From NCBI RefSeq assembly GCF_018449545.1, contig NZ_JAAVUR010000009.1, positions 186,001 through 250,000 of the forward strand: a stretch of 64,000 bases of DNA. Direction: 5' to 3'. This document shows positions 1-8,168 of the stretch, piece after piece. This DNA comes from Granulicella sp. dw_53 (GTDB lineage: Bacteria > Acidobacteriota > Terriglobia > Terriglobales > Acidobacteriaceae). A model generated the notes under the pieces. It had not been told where the DNA came from. It worked only from the letters and a program-made list of their open reading frames with translations, and ran no database searches. Position numbers and translations under genes: made by a program. How positions within the stretch are numbered: position 1 is the first letter of the stretch; each line of letters opens with the position of its first letter.

Positions 1-147
1 GCCATGGCCTTCAGGGACAGCGGCGCGGCCCGCATAACCGACATCAACCAGGACACGGTATTCCAAGCAGCGGATGCGAGGTCGCAGTATCCATATTCCC
101 AGCCTTCTTCGCGCGAACAATACGCGAACAATGCGCGTCCCAAATAG
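1..147 (+). CDS. 3' end of an unidentified gene (partial, runs in from left edge)
   Basis: Frame 1 is open from the first base to a TAG at 145-147, giving 48 codons. The predicted tail is hydrophilic and rich in Ser, Gln, Arg and Asn, with no membrane segment or motif I recognise. It would be the C-terminal end of a gene that begins outside the window. A 48-codon open frame at this base composition can occur by chance, so this is only a possible gene end. It lies just before the tRNA-like sequence at 223-292, where the end of an integrated element or of a flanking core gene would be expected. Confidence 0.3.
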   Translation, partial: AMAFRDSGAARITDINQDTVFQAADARSQYPYSQPSSREQYANNARPK

Positions 148-222
148 GCCTAATTCTCCCTAAGCGATCCTAAATCTATCGCGCTTAACGGTCTTATTAT
201 TCATATACATCTGCCGATTCCA

Positions 223-292
223 GGCCACTTAGTTGAATTATCCGGCAGCCCTGAAAAGCCCGGCGGCGGTTCGATCCCGTCTCTGGCCACCA
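223..292 (+). pseudogene. degenerate tRNA-Phe-like sequence / possible attachment-site remnant
   Basis: The last 30 or so bases match the 3' end of a tRNA. They hold a T-arm with 5-bp stem (GGCGG/CCGTC, one G-T pair) around loop TTCGATC, a 7-base acceptor 3' strand TCTGGCC, discriminator A and an encoded CCA at 290-292. A CTGAAAA stretch at 251-257 matches the anticodon loop of tRNA-Phe(GAA). The 5' half is poor: only 5 of 7 acceptor pairs form, the anticodon stem pairs at 3 of 5 positions, and the whole is about 70 nt rather than 76. A functional tRNA is therefore unlikely. An intact 3' end with a broken 5' half is the usual trace of site-specific integration into a tRNA gene, but no integrase gene is visible here. 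Confidence 0.5.
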
Positions 293-465
293 CATTCTAA
301 ATACCTTAGCAGCAACCAGATTTAGCTCAAATTAGTTCAAGACACAGAATAGGACACATGCTCTATATCAAGTGGGACCTCTAGGTACCATGCGGTCAAG
401 CTTGGTGTCCTAGCTTCTTTTGCGCTACGTCGCTCTCTCCCCTTTTTGATTGCGGTTCCATCTTG

Positions 466-473
466 CTCCAGAG
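466..473. repeat. target-site duplication, left copy (8 bp)
   Basis: CTCCAGAG lies directly outside the left inverted repeat and is repeated exactly at 2209-2216 outside the right one. Eight bases is the duplication length typical of ISL3-family transposition. Confidence 0.9.
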
Positions 474-495
474 GGTTCTGGCGCACATTTGGTGA
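474..495 (+). repeat. IS left terminal inverted repeat (22 bp)
   Basis: Begins GGTTCTGGCGCACATTTGG and is the exact reverse complement of 2187-2208 over all 22 bases. Confidence 0.92.
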
Positions 496-554
496 TTCTT
501 TCCAGCCGGTGTTTTGGAGCGTAAGACTGAGGTAGCTCTGGCGACCTCCGCTCT

Positions 555-2144
555 TTGCCGATGAGTCATGGAACGTTGGTCCCGAACATCGCGGAAGTCA
601 CCTTGATCTGCCTTCGTCCGAAGGATGGGGCGATCGAGATGCAGTTGAGGACGTGTCATGCGTCTTCGAAATGCCCGGCATGTGGGACTTCCTCGCGCCG
701 GGTCCACAGCCGCTACCGGCGGACTCTGGAGGACCTTCCCTGGGAAGGTCTTCGGGTTAGGATCCTGCTTGAAACGAGGAGGTTCTTCTGTGTCGGAAGC
801 CATTGCTTCAGGAAGATCTTCACCGAGGCTTTACCAGGGACCGTGTCACGTTATGCGCGGCGGAGTTGCCGTTCGAGTGAAGCTCTGAGGTGTCTCACTC
901 TTGCGCTGGGTGGCAGGGCCGGAGCACGGCTGGCATGTCAGCTTGGCTTGCTGGCCAGCCGATCGACGCTGCTCCGCGAACTGCATCATCACGCCGCTGC
1001 GCTGCCTGTAACAGCGCCACGCGTGCTTGGCATCGATGACTGGGCATGGAAGAAGGACCATCGTTACGGCACGATTCTGTGTGATCTGGAGAAGCGCAAG
1101 GTAATCGACCTGTTGCCGGATCGCGATGCGGACACCGTCGCCGGTTGGTTGCGCACGCATCCTGGTACCGAGATCGTGAGCCGCGACCGCGGCGGTATCT
1201 ATGCTGAAGCCACGCGCAAGGCGCTTCCTCGAGCTGTTCAGGTGGCGGATCGTTGGCATCTGCTACGCAACCTGAGTGAGGCGTTACGACATGCGCTCAC
1301 ACCGCACCATCGGCTCTTCTCGCAAGCAGCAAGGGCTAACCGCAGCGAAGATAAGTCAGCCCCACCCTCATCGCTTCCTCCATGGAGTAAGCGGGAACTC
1401 GAAATCCAGCAGATGAACAGGCAGAGACGATATGCGCGATGGCAGCAGGTACGAGACCTCTTGAAGACGGGAGCCTCGGACCGTGAGCTTGGCCGGCAGC
1501 TCAACCTCGATCACCGTACCGTGAAGAAGTTCAGGAACGCTGAGGTCTATCCGGAGGCGGCGCCTCGTGTTCGCCAGTCCAGCGTCTATGCTCATGCCGC
1601 CTATCTCGACCAGCGGGTCCAGGAAGGATGTAGTAGCTATACCAGGCTCTGGCGGGAGCTGCGCAAGCTTGGCTTCAGCGGTCAGGTAAACAGCGTCCGC
1701 TACTGGCTTCGCCAGCGACGAAGCTGCCAACCACGCACTCCCGGTGCCCTCCCGCTACAACCAGGTCTCCGGGCCTCGCCGCGTCAGATCGTCTGGTTCA
1801 TCCTTAAAGCCACGCCCTCTGCGCGGGAGCTCTTACAGAGCATCTACCAGACTTCGCCCGTGATCAGGAGACTCGCCCAGTTGGCTCAGGGCTTCTTCCG
1901 CATCATCCGCGAACAAGATTTTCCACGACTGATCCCGTGGATCACGGAGGCCAAGCAAACAGCCCTCACGGGTTTCGCCACACGGCTTGAACGAGATCTG
2001 AAGGCTGTCCAAGCCGCGCTGACGCTGCCATGGAGTCAGGGGCATGTGGAAGGCCAGGTGCACCGACTGAAGCTTATCAAGCGACAGATGTATGGCCGCG
2101 CCGGCTTCGAACTCCTACGCCTTCGCGTTCTCAATCAGGCCTAA
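555..2144 (+). CDS. ISL3-family transposase
   Basis: DDE-type transposase that cuts and joins the ends of the surrounding insertion sequence. The 529-residue frame starts at TTG 555; an ATG at 561 (MSHGTLVP) is an equally good start. Features in order: a four-cysteine zinc-ribbon-like motif (C40, C43, C79, C84), a Trp-rich strand containing GIDDWAWKK (D161/D162), a second acidic site in VSRDRGGIYAEA (D211), an inserted helix-turn-helix-like segment around residues 305-330 (ASDRELGRQLNLDHRTVKKF), and the final acid in GHVEGQVHRLK (about E499). This arrangement is that of the long ISL3 transposases. The frame has no stop or frameshift, so the enzyme is probably functional. Its terminal repeats are at 474-495 and 2187-2208. 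Confidence 0.93.
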   Translation: MPMSHGTLVPNIAEVTLICLRPKDGAIEMQLRTCHASSKCPACGTSSRRVHSRYRRTLEDLPWEGLRVRILLETRRFFCVGSHCFRKIFTEALPGTVSRYARRSCRSSEALRCLTLALGGRAGARLACQLGLLASRSTLLRELHHHAAALPVTAPRVLGIDDWAWKKDHRYGTILCDLEKRKVIDLLPDRDADTVAGWLRTHPGTEIVSRDRGGIYAEATRKALPRAVQVADRWHLLRNLSEALRHALTPHHRLFSQAARANRSEDKSAPPSSLPPWSKRELEIQQMNRQRRYARWQQVRDLLKTGASDRELGRQLNLDHRTVKKFRNAEVYPEAAPRVRQSSVYAHAAYLDQRVQEGCSSYTRLWRELRKLGFSGQVNSVRYWLRQRRSCQPRTPGALPLQPGLRASPRQIVWFILKATPSARELLQSIYQTSPVIRRLAQLAQGFFRIIREQDFPRLIPWITEAKQTALTGFATRLERDLKAVQAALTLPWSQGHVEGQVHRLKLIKRQMYGRAGFELLRLRVLNQA

Positions 2145-2186
2145 TCATCGCGTCCCAAGAACACCGCGACAGAGCAGAACTGAGCT

Positions 2187-2208
2187 TCACCAAATGTGCG
2201 CCAGAACC
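2187..2208 (-). repeat. IS right terminal inverted repeat (22 bp)
   Basis: Exact reverse complement of 474-495. The transposase stop codon is 42 bases inside it. Confidence 0.92.
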
Positions 2209-2216
2209 CTCCAGAG
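2209..2216. repeat. target-site duplication, right copy (8 bp)
   Basis: CTCCAGAG, identical to 466-473, abutting the right inverted repeat. Confidence 0.9.
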
Positions 2217-2251
2217 TTTGCGAGAAACGCTGCCTGTCTTCACGATGTGTA

Positions 2252-2539
2252 CTATTCCGTGATCTCTACGTCACGCCAGAATGCGATGTGGTGCTTTAGG
2301 GATCGTGCAGCGGGCTTGGGATCGGGGTAGTACCAAGCGGCGTCCGGATTCTCCACACCTTCAACCCAGAGACTGTAAAACCGTGCCTGCCCTTTTGAGG
2401 CATCGCTTGAGGTGGTGGAGCTTGGTCGTAGGAACTCCCGCTTCACTGCTTCATCGGGAAAGAAGATGACGCCATCCGATACCTTTGTGTCGGCGCTCTC
2501 AGCTAAAGTTTGTCCGTTCCAAACAGCCTTCTTTGTCAT
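2252..2539 (-). CDS. DUF427 family protein
   Basis: A 95-residue protein that matches the small DUF427 domain over its whole length. It starts MTKKAVWNGQTLAES, continues with a VIFFPDEAVKREFLRPS segment, contains DAAWYYPDPK, and ends near HHIAFWRDVEI. The family is common in bacteria and fungi; its biochemical role is not established. The frame extends upstream to a start at 2566, but the extra nine residues fall outside the domain and the start at 2539 fits family length. It lies just right of the insertion sequence and 38 bp downstream of the LysR gene on the same strand, so it may be co-transcribed with that regulator. No link to efflux is known. Confidence 0.85.
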   Translation of the reverse strand: MTKKAVWNGQTLAESADTKVSDGVIFFPDEAVKREFLRPSSTTSSDASKGQARFYSLWVEGVENPDAAWYYPDPKPAARSLKHHIAFWRDVEITE

Positions 2540-2577
2540 ATTCACTCGTTCCATACTAGATAGCACGTTGTCCTATG

Positions 2578-3480
2578 TCACCTGGAGCCACGGCGTTGGA
2601 GGTACGACTTTACAGCTTCGCGCAGGCATGCCACTGCCGGAGCCAGTCGGCCGATGTGCGAAGGATGCAGCAGCCAGATCTTCATGTGCGGGGTGAAATC
2701 CTTGACCTTTACGATCTTCAGGTCTCTGCGATAGTTCGATGCATGGAAGACATGCGGCATCGTGATTCCGAGGCCTAAGTCTTTCGCAATCAAAGAACAC
2801 TGAAGATCGCTCCCTTCTGCTTCGAGAGCCGTGATAAAGGGGAGCCTTCGTTGGAGGAGGGCGCTCTCGACCGTCTTATAGATAGAGCATCCCTGCGGAT
2901 TGAGCAACCATGCATATTGCGAAAGCTCTTCGAGTGTCGGCGACGGAGACATTCGTTTCGACTTTGCAGCGAGAATCACAATGGGCTGACTGCCGAGGTT
3001 TTCAGCGACCATGGACGCCGGCGGTGCCGCGTCTTCGGGCAAGACAATTACAGTTGCATCGAGCGAACCATTGCCAAGACGCTCCAGAAGAATCTCAGAG
3101 TTTTGAACATAGGCACGAAGCTGAATCTTAGGAAAATCCGTGCGCAGGCACGCTATCGCTCCGGACAGGCCAACATCTCCGAGTATGCGCGACATTCCAA
3201 ATCGAAAGTCTCCCGACGGCTCCCCATTATCCATAATTGCGGTCTTCAAGTCCTTCACTGAACTGAGCACCGGTTTCGCAAACTCGTACGTCTCTTTTCC
3301 TGCCGGCGTTGGTTGCAAGGGGCGGGTCTGTCTGTTCAGCAGCGACACATTGAGCACGTCTTCAAGGCTTTGAATCCGGCGAGTTACCGCGGACTGAGTA
3401 AGATGCAAGGCGACCGAAGCCCCGACAATCGAGCCGTGATCCACCACTGAGACAAACGCTTCGAGATCAATCAGATTCAT
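2578..3480 (-). CDS. LysR-family transcriptional regulator
   Basis: A 300-residue LysR protein. Residues 1-60 form the winged helix-turn-helix (MNLIDLEAFVSVVDHGSI, then ALHLTQSAVTRRIQSLE). Residues from about 90 form the two-lobed effector-binding fold. The frame extends to 3504, but the start at 3480 gives the canonical N-terminus and has a TTAGGAACT ribosome-binding site directly upstream. It is divergent from the RND efflux operon beginning at 3757, the usual layout for a LysR regulator controlling its neighbour. The 276-bp intergenic region holds dyad sequences (3580-3625) that could be its operator. The effector cannot be told from sequence. Confidence 0.92.
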   Translation of the reverse strand: MNLIDLEAFVSVVDHGSIVGASVALHLTQSAVTRRIQSLEDVLNVSLLNRQTRPLQPTPAGKETYEFAKPVLSSVKDLKTAIMDNGEPSGDFRFGMSRILGDVGLSGAIACLRTDFPKIQLRAYVQNSEILLERLGNGSLDATVIVLPEDAAPPASMVAENLGSQPIVILAAKSKRMSPSPTLEELSQYAWLLNPQGCSIYKTVESALLQRRLPFITALEAEGSDLQCSLIAKDLGLGITMPHVFHASNYRRDLKIVKVKDFTPHMKIWLLHPSHIGRLAPAVACLREAVKSYLQRRGSR

Positions 3481-3579
3481 AGTTCCTAACCACGCCTCGG
3501 CCAAACTTTCATTGTTTTGATGTGTATTTTAGCGCCAAAGATTCCTCCTTTATTCATTAGTGAAGGCTAGAGTGAATTT

Positions 3580-3625
3580 TGCGCATATTGAGTATGAAGA
3601 ATTTTCATGATTCATAGTATGCGTA
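3580..3625. promoter_or_regulatory. candidate LysR operator (interrupted dyads)
   Basis: Between the divergent LysR and efflux genes, TGCGCATA (3580-3587) is mirrored by TATGCGTA (3618-3625), 7 of 8 bases complementary. Inside it, TATGAA (3594-3599) is mirrored by TTCATA (3611-3616). LysR proteins bind such AT-rich interrupted dyads. The assignment is inference from symmetry and position. Confidence 0.4.
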
Positions 3626-3712
3626 ATCTGAATCTAGTTAAGCGCAACGATTGGTTGCAGGCATCGGACGATTGCAACTCAACGCAGCCAGCCTGTCTTA
3701 GGAGGAAAATCA

Positions 3713-3775
3713 ATGTGTGACCTCGCTTTGACGAGGTCATTCATCAAAGCGCGCATATGTGGATCGTCAAACTAG
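3713..3775 (+). CDS. short leader ORF before the RND pump (20 aa)
   Basis: An ATG at 3713 follows an excellent Shine-Dalgarno (AGGAGG, 3700-3705) at good spacing and opens a 20-codon frame (MCDLALTRSFIKARICGSSN) ending TAG at 3773-3775. It overlaps the start of the pump gene (3757) by 19 bases in another frame. The pump ATG has no recognisable ribosome-binding site of its own. Either translation of the leader carries ribosomes to the pump start (coupling), or this is a regulatory upstream ORF. A perfect hairpin (3719-3738) falls within it. Confidence 0.45.
   Translation: MCDLALTRSFIKARICGSSN
3719..3738 (+). promoter_or_regulatory. 7-bp perfect hairpin inside the efflux leader
   Basis: GACCTCG (3719-3725), six-base loop CTTTGA, CGAGGTC (3732-3738). 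It lies between the strong ribosome-binding site and the pump start, and could modulate translation or bind a regulator. No U-tract follows, so it is not a terminator. Confidence 0.45.
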
Positions 3776-6700
3776 CTCTCAATCGGCCGTACACCTTTAT
3801 CGTCCTGTCTCTGCTCATTCTCTTGCTGGCCCCGGCGATGATCCTTCACACGCCAACCGACATCTTTCCTAACATCGATATACCAGTGATCTCGGTAGCC
3901 TGGACCTACACGGGCCTCAATCCTGAAGATCTTGAAGCTCGGTTGACGACTCCCTATGAAAAGGTTCTGACTACGCTGGTCGACAATATTCAGCACATCG
4001 AATCGACCACATACAACGGCACCGCGATCGTGAAGATCTTTCTTCAGCCGGGCACCAGTCTCGATACTGCAAACGCCCAGGTTGTGGCTTCGTCACAGTT
4101 CGTCCTTCGATTCCTTCCCCCAGCGACCCAGCCCCCTGAGATCATCAACTTCAGCGCGTCAAGCGTACCCATCCTGCAGATAGGCCTCTCCGGCAAAGGA
4201 ATGTCAGAGCAACAGCTCAACGATCTTGGCGTCAACTTCCTGCGCACGCAACTGATTACCGTTCCCGGTGCTGTAGTCCCTCTCCCTTATGGCGGGAAAC
4301 AGAGACAGGTCATGGTCAACATGGACCAGAACCTAATGCAATCGAAGGGCGTCTCGCCGACCGATGTGTTGAACGCGGTCAACGCGCAGAACCTTATCCT
4401 GCCATCCGGCACGGCCAAGGTCGCCGAAAGCGAATTGGATGTTCGGATGAACGTCACTCCACGCACAGTCGAGGAGCTCAGCAATATTCCGATCAGGCAA
4501 GTGGGAAACACGACGATTTATCTGCGAGAAGTGGCGAGGGTCAGCGATGGTTTCGCCGTGCAGACCAACGTGGTTCGACAGGACGGCCATCGCGGCGTCC
4601 TTCTGAGTATCCTCAAATCGGGTAACTCCTCGACCCTTGATGTCGTATCCGGTGTTCGGAGACTCTTACCCCGAGTAGCCTCCACCTTGCCTCCCGAGTT
4701 GAAAATTACTCCGATTGCGGATCAGTCGGTCTTCGTCCGTGAGGCGATCAGCGGTGTTGTTCGCGAGGCGCTCATCGCCGGAGCTTTGACTGGACTAATG
4801 ATCCTGCTGTTCATCGGAAGTTGGCGAAGCACGGTCATCATTGCCATTTCGATTCCGCTGTCCATCCTCACTTCGATCATGGTGCTGAGCCTTCTCCACG
4901 AAACTATCAACATCATGACCTTGGGCGGTCTTGCCCTGGCCGTGGGTATCCTCGTTGACGATGCCACCGTCGAGATCGAAAATGTCAATCGCATTCTCGA
5001 AGAAGGTCACGAAGTCGAGATCAAACAAGCGATCCTTGATGGCGCGCAGCAGATTGCGACCCCGGCGCTGGTCGCCACGTTATGCATCTGCATCGTCTTC
5101 ATGCCGCTCTTCTTGCTGGGTGGGGTAGCGCGTTACTTGTTCGTACCATTAGCGGAGGCCGTAGTCTTCGCCATGTTGGCCTCTTACTTCTTCTCCCGCA
5201 CTCTCGTTCCAACTCTTGCGATGTACATGCTTAAGTTGAACGAAGGACATGGAGATTCGCGCAACCCCTTTGTGCATTTTCAGAGGGGGTTTGAGCGCCG
5301 CTTCGAGAAGATCCGGAGCGCATATCATCGGTTCCTTATACAGTTCGTCACGCACCGGAATATCCTTATCCCGGTCTTTCTTGGCGTATGCCTGTGCACC
5401 TTTCTTTTGGTTCCCTGGCTAGGCCAGGACTTCTTCCCTGAGACCGACAGCGGCCAGTTCAGCCTGCACATCCGGGCAAAGACCGGAATGCGTATCGAAG
5501 ACACCGCACGGCTCTCCGATCTGGTTGAAACCTCAATCCGCAAGGAGATCCCGGCTGCCGAGATCGATAACATACTCGACAATATCGGCCTGCCCTATAG
5601 CCCGTTGAACACGATGCATGCGACATCGGGTGTGCTTGGGGCGAACGATGTTGACGTGCTCGTCTCGTTGCGGAAGGATCATCATCCAACGGCCGACTAT
5701 GTTAGAGACCTGCGCCGCAATCTCCCTCGCGAATTCCCCGGTACGACTTTCTACTTTGTTCCGGCGGATATGGTGACTGAGATCCTGAACTTCGGACTGC
5801 CTTCCCCACTCGACATACAGGTTGAAGGAAACAACGTGCAAGGCAATCATCAAATCGCCGAACAGATCATGGCTGATCTGCGCAAAGTTCCTGGGCTAAC
5901 CGACCTTCACATTCAACAACCTCACGACTATCCCACGCTCGATGTTGCCGTTGACAGGACGAAAGCATTCCAGGCGGGATACACAGAGCATGATGTCGCA
6001 ACGAGCGTGTTGAACACGCTCAGCGGCAGCTTTCAGGTAACACCTCTGTTCTTCGTCAACTGGACCAACGGCGTCAACTACAACCTGGTTGCGCAGACCC
6101 CGCAGTATCGCATCCAGTCGGTCAAGGACATACAAAACATCCCCATCACCGGCGGAGCGAAGAACAATCCCGAAATTCTGGCTGATGTCGCTTCGATGCA
6201 GCGCTCGCATGAGATGGCGATCGTATCCCACTACAACATTCGTCGCGTCATAGATATCTACGGAGCTCCGCAGGACAGGGACCTTGGTTCTGTAAATCGC
6301 GACGTTGAGCGGATCGTCGATGCCCATCGGAAGAGCCTGCCGCGCGGTACCTTCATCACCGTACGCGGCCAGGTCGACACAATGCATAGCTCCTACCTCG
6401 GATTAATCACTGGCCTTGGCTTTGCGATCATCCTCGTTTACATGCTCATCGTGGTCAACTTCCAGTCATGGCTTGATCCTTTCATCATCATCACCGCTCT
6501 TCCTGCCGCCATGGCCGGAATCGTGCTGATGCTGTTCTTTACTCACACGAGACTGAGCGTACCCGCTCTCATGGGAGCGCTGATGTGCGTGGGCGTGGCG
6601 ACCGCAAATAGCATTCTCGTTGTCTCCTTTGCCAAAGAGCGGCTTGAGGCTCACGGCGACTCGTCAAGGGCAGCCATCGAAGCCGGTAATACCCGATTCC

Positions 6701-6936
6701 GTCCCGTGATCATGACGGCACTCGCAATGATCATCGGCATGGTGCCAATGGCGTTGGGGTTAGGAGATGGCGGCGAACAGAATGCCCCGCTCGGCCGAGC
6801 AGTCATCGGTGGCCTAATGTGCGCAACGATCGCAACTCTAGTGTTCGTGCCTTCCGTCTTCTCGTTCCTTCATAGAAATTCGAAATCAATCACCTCAGCA
6901 CCTCCCGAGGAAACCACAGATCACGCAATCGCATAA
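3757..6936 (+). CDS. RND efflux pump, inner-membrane transporter (HAE1/AcrB-like)
   Basis: A 1,059-residue proton-driven drug/solute exporter of the resistance-nodulation-division superfamily, the inner-membrane part of a tripartite pump. It shows the expected layout: TM1 (residues 10-30), a large porter/docking loop, TM2-6 (about 330-490), a second periplasmic loop and TM7-12 (about 875-1045). The proton-relay aspartates are in TM4 (GILVDDATVEIEN, D401/D402). The TM10 lysine of AcrB (K940) is not conserved: the segment reads GVATANSILVVSFAK. Substrate is unknown; the family exports hydrophobic drugs, dyes or solvents. It is followed 14 bp later by the adaptor gene. Translation start is odd, with no ribosome-binding site and an overlapping leader ORF. 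Confidence 0.93.
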   Translation: MWIVKLALNRPYTFIVLSLLILLLAPAMILHTPTDIFPNIDIPVISVAWTYTGLNPEDLEARLTTPYEKVLTTLVDNIQHIESTTYNGTAIVKIFLQPGTSLDTANAQVVASSQFVLRFLPPATQPPEIINFSASSVPILQIGLSGKGMSEQQLNDLGVNFLRTQLITVPGAVVPLPYGGKQRQVMVNMDQNLMQSKGVSPTDVLNAVNAQNLILPSGTAKVAESELDVRMNVTPRTVEELSNIPIRQVGNTTIYLREVARVSDGFAVQTNVVRQDGHRGVLLSILKSGNSSTLDVVSGVRRLLPRVASTLPPELKITPIADQSVFVREAISGVVREALIAGALTGLMILLFIGSWRSTVIIAISIPLSILTSIMVLSLLHETINIMTLGGLALAVGILVDDATVEIENVNRILEEGHEVEIKQAILDGAQQIATPALVATLCICIVFMPLFLLGGVARYLFVPLAEAVVFAMLASYFFSRTLVPTLAMYMLKLNEGHGDSRNPFVHFQRGFERRFEKIRSAYHRFLIQFVTHRNILIPVFLGVCLCTFLLVPWLGQDFFPETDSGQFSLHIRAKTGMRIEDTARLSDLVETSIRKEIPAAEIDNILDNIGLPYSPLNTMHATSGVLGANDVDVLVSLRKDHHPTADYVRDLRRNLPREFPGTTFYFVPADMVTEILNFGLPSPLDIQVEGNNVQGNHQIAEQIMADLRKVPGLTDLHIQQPHDYPTLDVAVDRTKAFQAGYTEHDVATSVLNTLSGSFQVTPLFFVNWTNGVNYNLVAQTPQYRIQSVKDIQNIPITGGAKNNPEILADVASMQRSHEMAIVSHYNIRRVIDIYGAPQDRDLGSVNRDVERIVDAHRKSLPRGTFITVRGQVDTMHSSYLGLITGLGFAIILVYMLIVVNFQSWLDPFIIITALPAAMAGIVLMLFFTHTRLSVPALMGALMCVGVATANSILVVSFAKERLEAHGDSSRAAIEAGNTRFRPVIMTALAMIIGMVPMALGLGDGGEQNAPLGRAVIGGLMCATIATLVFVPSVFSFLHRNSKSITSAPPEETTDHAIA

Positions 6937-6950
6937 CGCGGAGCCATGTC

Positions 6951-8168
6951 ATGACACATAATTCGTCGAATCATCTGCCCTCTCTCAACTCGCCACCCTC
7001 AGAAGCACAAACCCCAAAACCTACCTCGAAGGGTCGAGCTCTCATCTTCGGGATTACCGCAACCGCAGTCATTGGAGTGGCGATCTTCGGAGGAATTCAT
7101 TCCCGGGTACATGCTGAGGCCCAGCTCAACCAGGTTGCGAAGGCCTCTGCCACTCCGTTCGTGAATGTGATCTATCCAAAAACGGGCTCTAACGCGGAAG
7201 AGATTCAATTGCCTGGAAATACGCAGGCCTTCAACGACACCCCTATCTATGCCAGAACCAGCGGATATGTGAAGCAGTGGTACGTCGATATCGGCGCACA
7301 TGTAAAACAGGGGCAGCTACTCGCTGTCATCGAGACGCCCGAGCTCGATCACCAGCTTGCGCAGGCTAGAGCGGATCTCAAGAACGCCCAGGCGAATCTG
7401 CAAATATCGGAGATTACGGCGAAGCGTTGGCAGAATCTGCTCAAGACGAATTCGGTCTCGCAGCAAGAGACCGATCAGGCTGTCAGCGATCTGAGCTCGA
7501 AAGAGGCGGTCGTTGACTCAAACAAGTCCAATGTGGACCGCCTTGAACAACTGCAGGCCTTCGAACGTATCACCGCGCCATTCAGCGGCATCATCACGGC
7601 GCGCAATACCGATATCGGAGCCCTAATACAGGCCGGCGATAATAGCACCCCAAAGGAACTCTTCCATCTCGCAGCCATTCAGACACTGCGCGTCTACATT
7701 CCAGTCCCTGAGGTCTATGCGGGCTCGATCAGGACGGGAGAGAAGGTCGATCTGACGTTAGATGCGTTTCCAAACGACGTTTTTACAGGGACTCTCGTTC
7801 GGAATGCTGATGCGATCGACGCGACCTCACGCACCCTAAACGTCGAAGTAGACGTGGACAATCCCAAGGGCAAGTTGTTTCCGGGCGCCTACGCATTTGT
7901 GCACCTCAAGGTTCCCTCGAGTGCAGGGGCTGTCACCATTCCGTCGAATGCCCTCCTCTTTCGCTCGGAAGGACTGCGAGCGGGCGTCGTTCGAAACGGC
8001 CACATCGAATTGATCCCAATCACGATCGGACAGGACTATGGAAGCTCGGTGGAGGTGCTGTCGGGGCTGTCTCCGAAGGACGCAGTCATCGTCAATCCCT
8101 CCGATTCCCTGGCAAACAATTCTCCAGTTCAGATTGAGAACGATTCGAAGACAGGAGCAAGGCAGTGA
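6951..8168 (+). CDS. RND efflux adaptor (membrane fusion protein)
   Basis: A 405-residue periplasmic adaptor that links the inner-membrane pump to the outer-membrane channel. An N-terminal membrane anchor spans about residues 28-46. It is followed by the lipoyl/barrel-sandwich half-motif around GYVKQWYVDIGAHVKQGQLL, a coiled-coil hairpin rich in Ala, Gln and Glu (about 135-195), the second lipoyl half (ITAPFSGIITARNTDIGALI) and beta-barrel and membrane-proximal domains to the C-terminus. A GGAG motif seven bases before ATG 6951 supports the start. The stop overlaps the next gene's GTG (GTGA), so the two are translationally coupled. Confidence 0.93.
   Translation: MTHNSSNHLPSLNSPPSEAQTPKPTSKGRALIFGITATAVIGVAIFGGIHSRVHAEAQLNQVAKASATPFVNVIYPKTGSNAEEIQLPGNTQAFNDTPIYARTSGYVKQWYVDIGAHVKQGQLLAVIETPELDHQLAQARADLKNAQANLQISEITAKRWQNLLKTNSVSQQETDQAVSDLSSKEAVVDSNKSNVDRLEQLQAFERITAPFSGIITARNTDIGALIQAGDNSTPKELFHLAAIQTLRVYIPVPEVYAGSIRTGEKVDLTLDAFPNDVFTGTLVRNADAIDATSRTLNVEVDVDNPKGKLFPGAYAFVHLKVPSSAGAVTIPSNALLFRSEGLRAGVVRNGHIELIPITIGQDYGSSVEVLSGLSPKDAVIVNPSDSLANNSPVQIENDSKTGARQ

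Larger units (their letters stand above)
474..2208 (+). mobile_element. complete ISL3-family insertion sequence (1,735 bp)
   Basis: The element is bounded by perfect 22-bp terminal inverted repeats (474-495 and 2187-2208) and flanked by an exact 8-bp direct repeat. It holds one full-length transposase gene (555-2144). Family assignment rests on the transposase architecture and fits the 8-bp duplication. Intact ends, intact gene and undecayed duplication suggest a recent, possibly still mobile insertion. I see no gene clearly interrupted: the flanking bases, rejoined, give only a short unremarkable frame. It sits about 180 bp from the tRNA-like remnant, in what appears to be an accessory zone. 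Confidence 0.93.

Noticed and set aside
223..292. Functional tRNA-Phe gene
   Set aside because: 5' half does not fold into proper acceptor, D and anticodon stems, and total length is about six bases short.
396..803. 135-codon minus-strand frame crossing the left end of the IS
   Set aside because: Mostly inside the transposase gene; the part outside the IS is short and, when the IS is removed in silico, extends only about 40 codons with no recognisable similarity.
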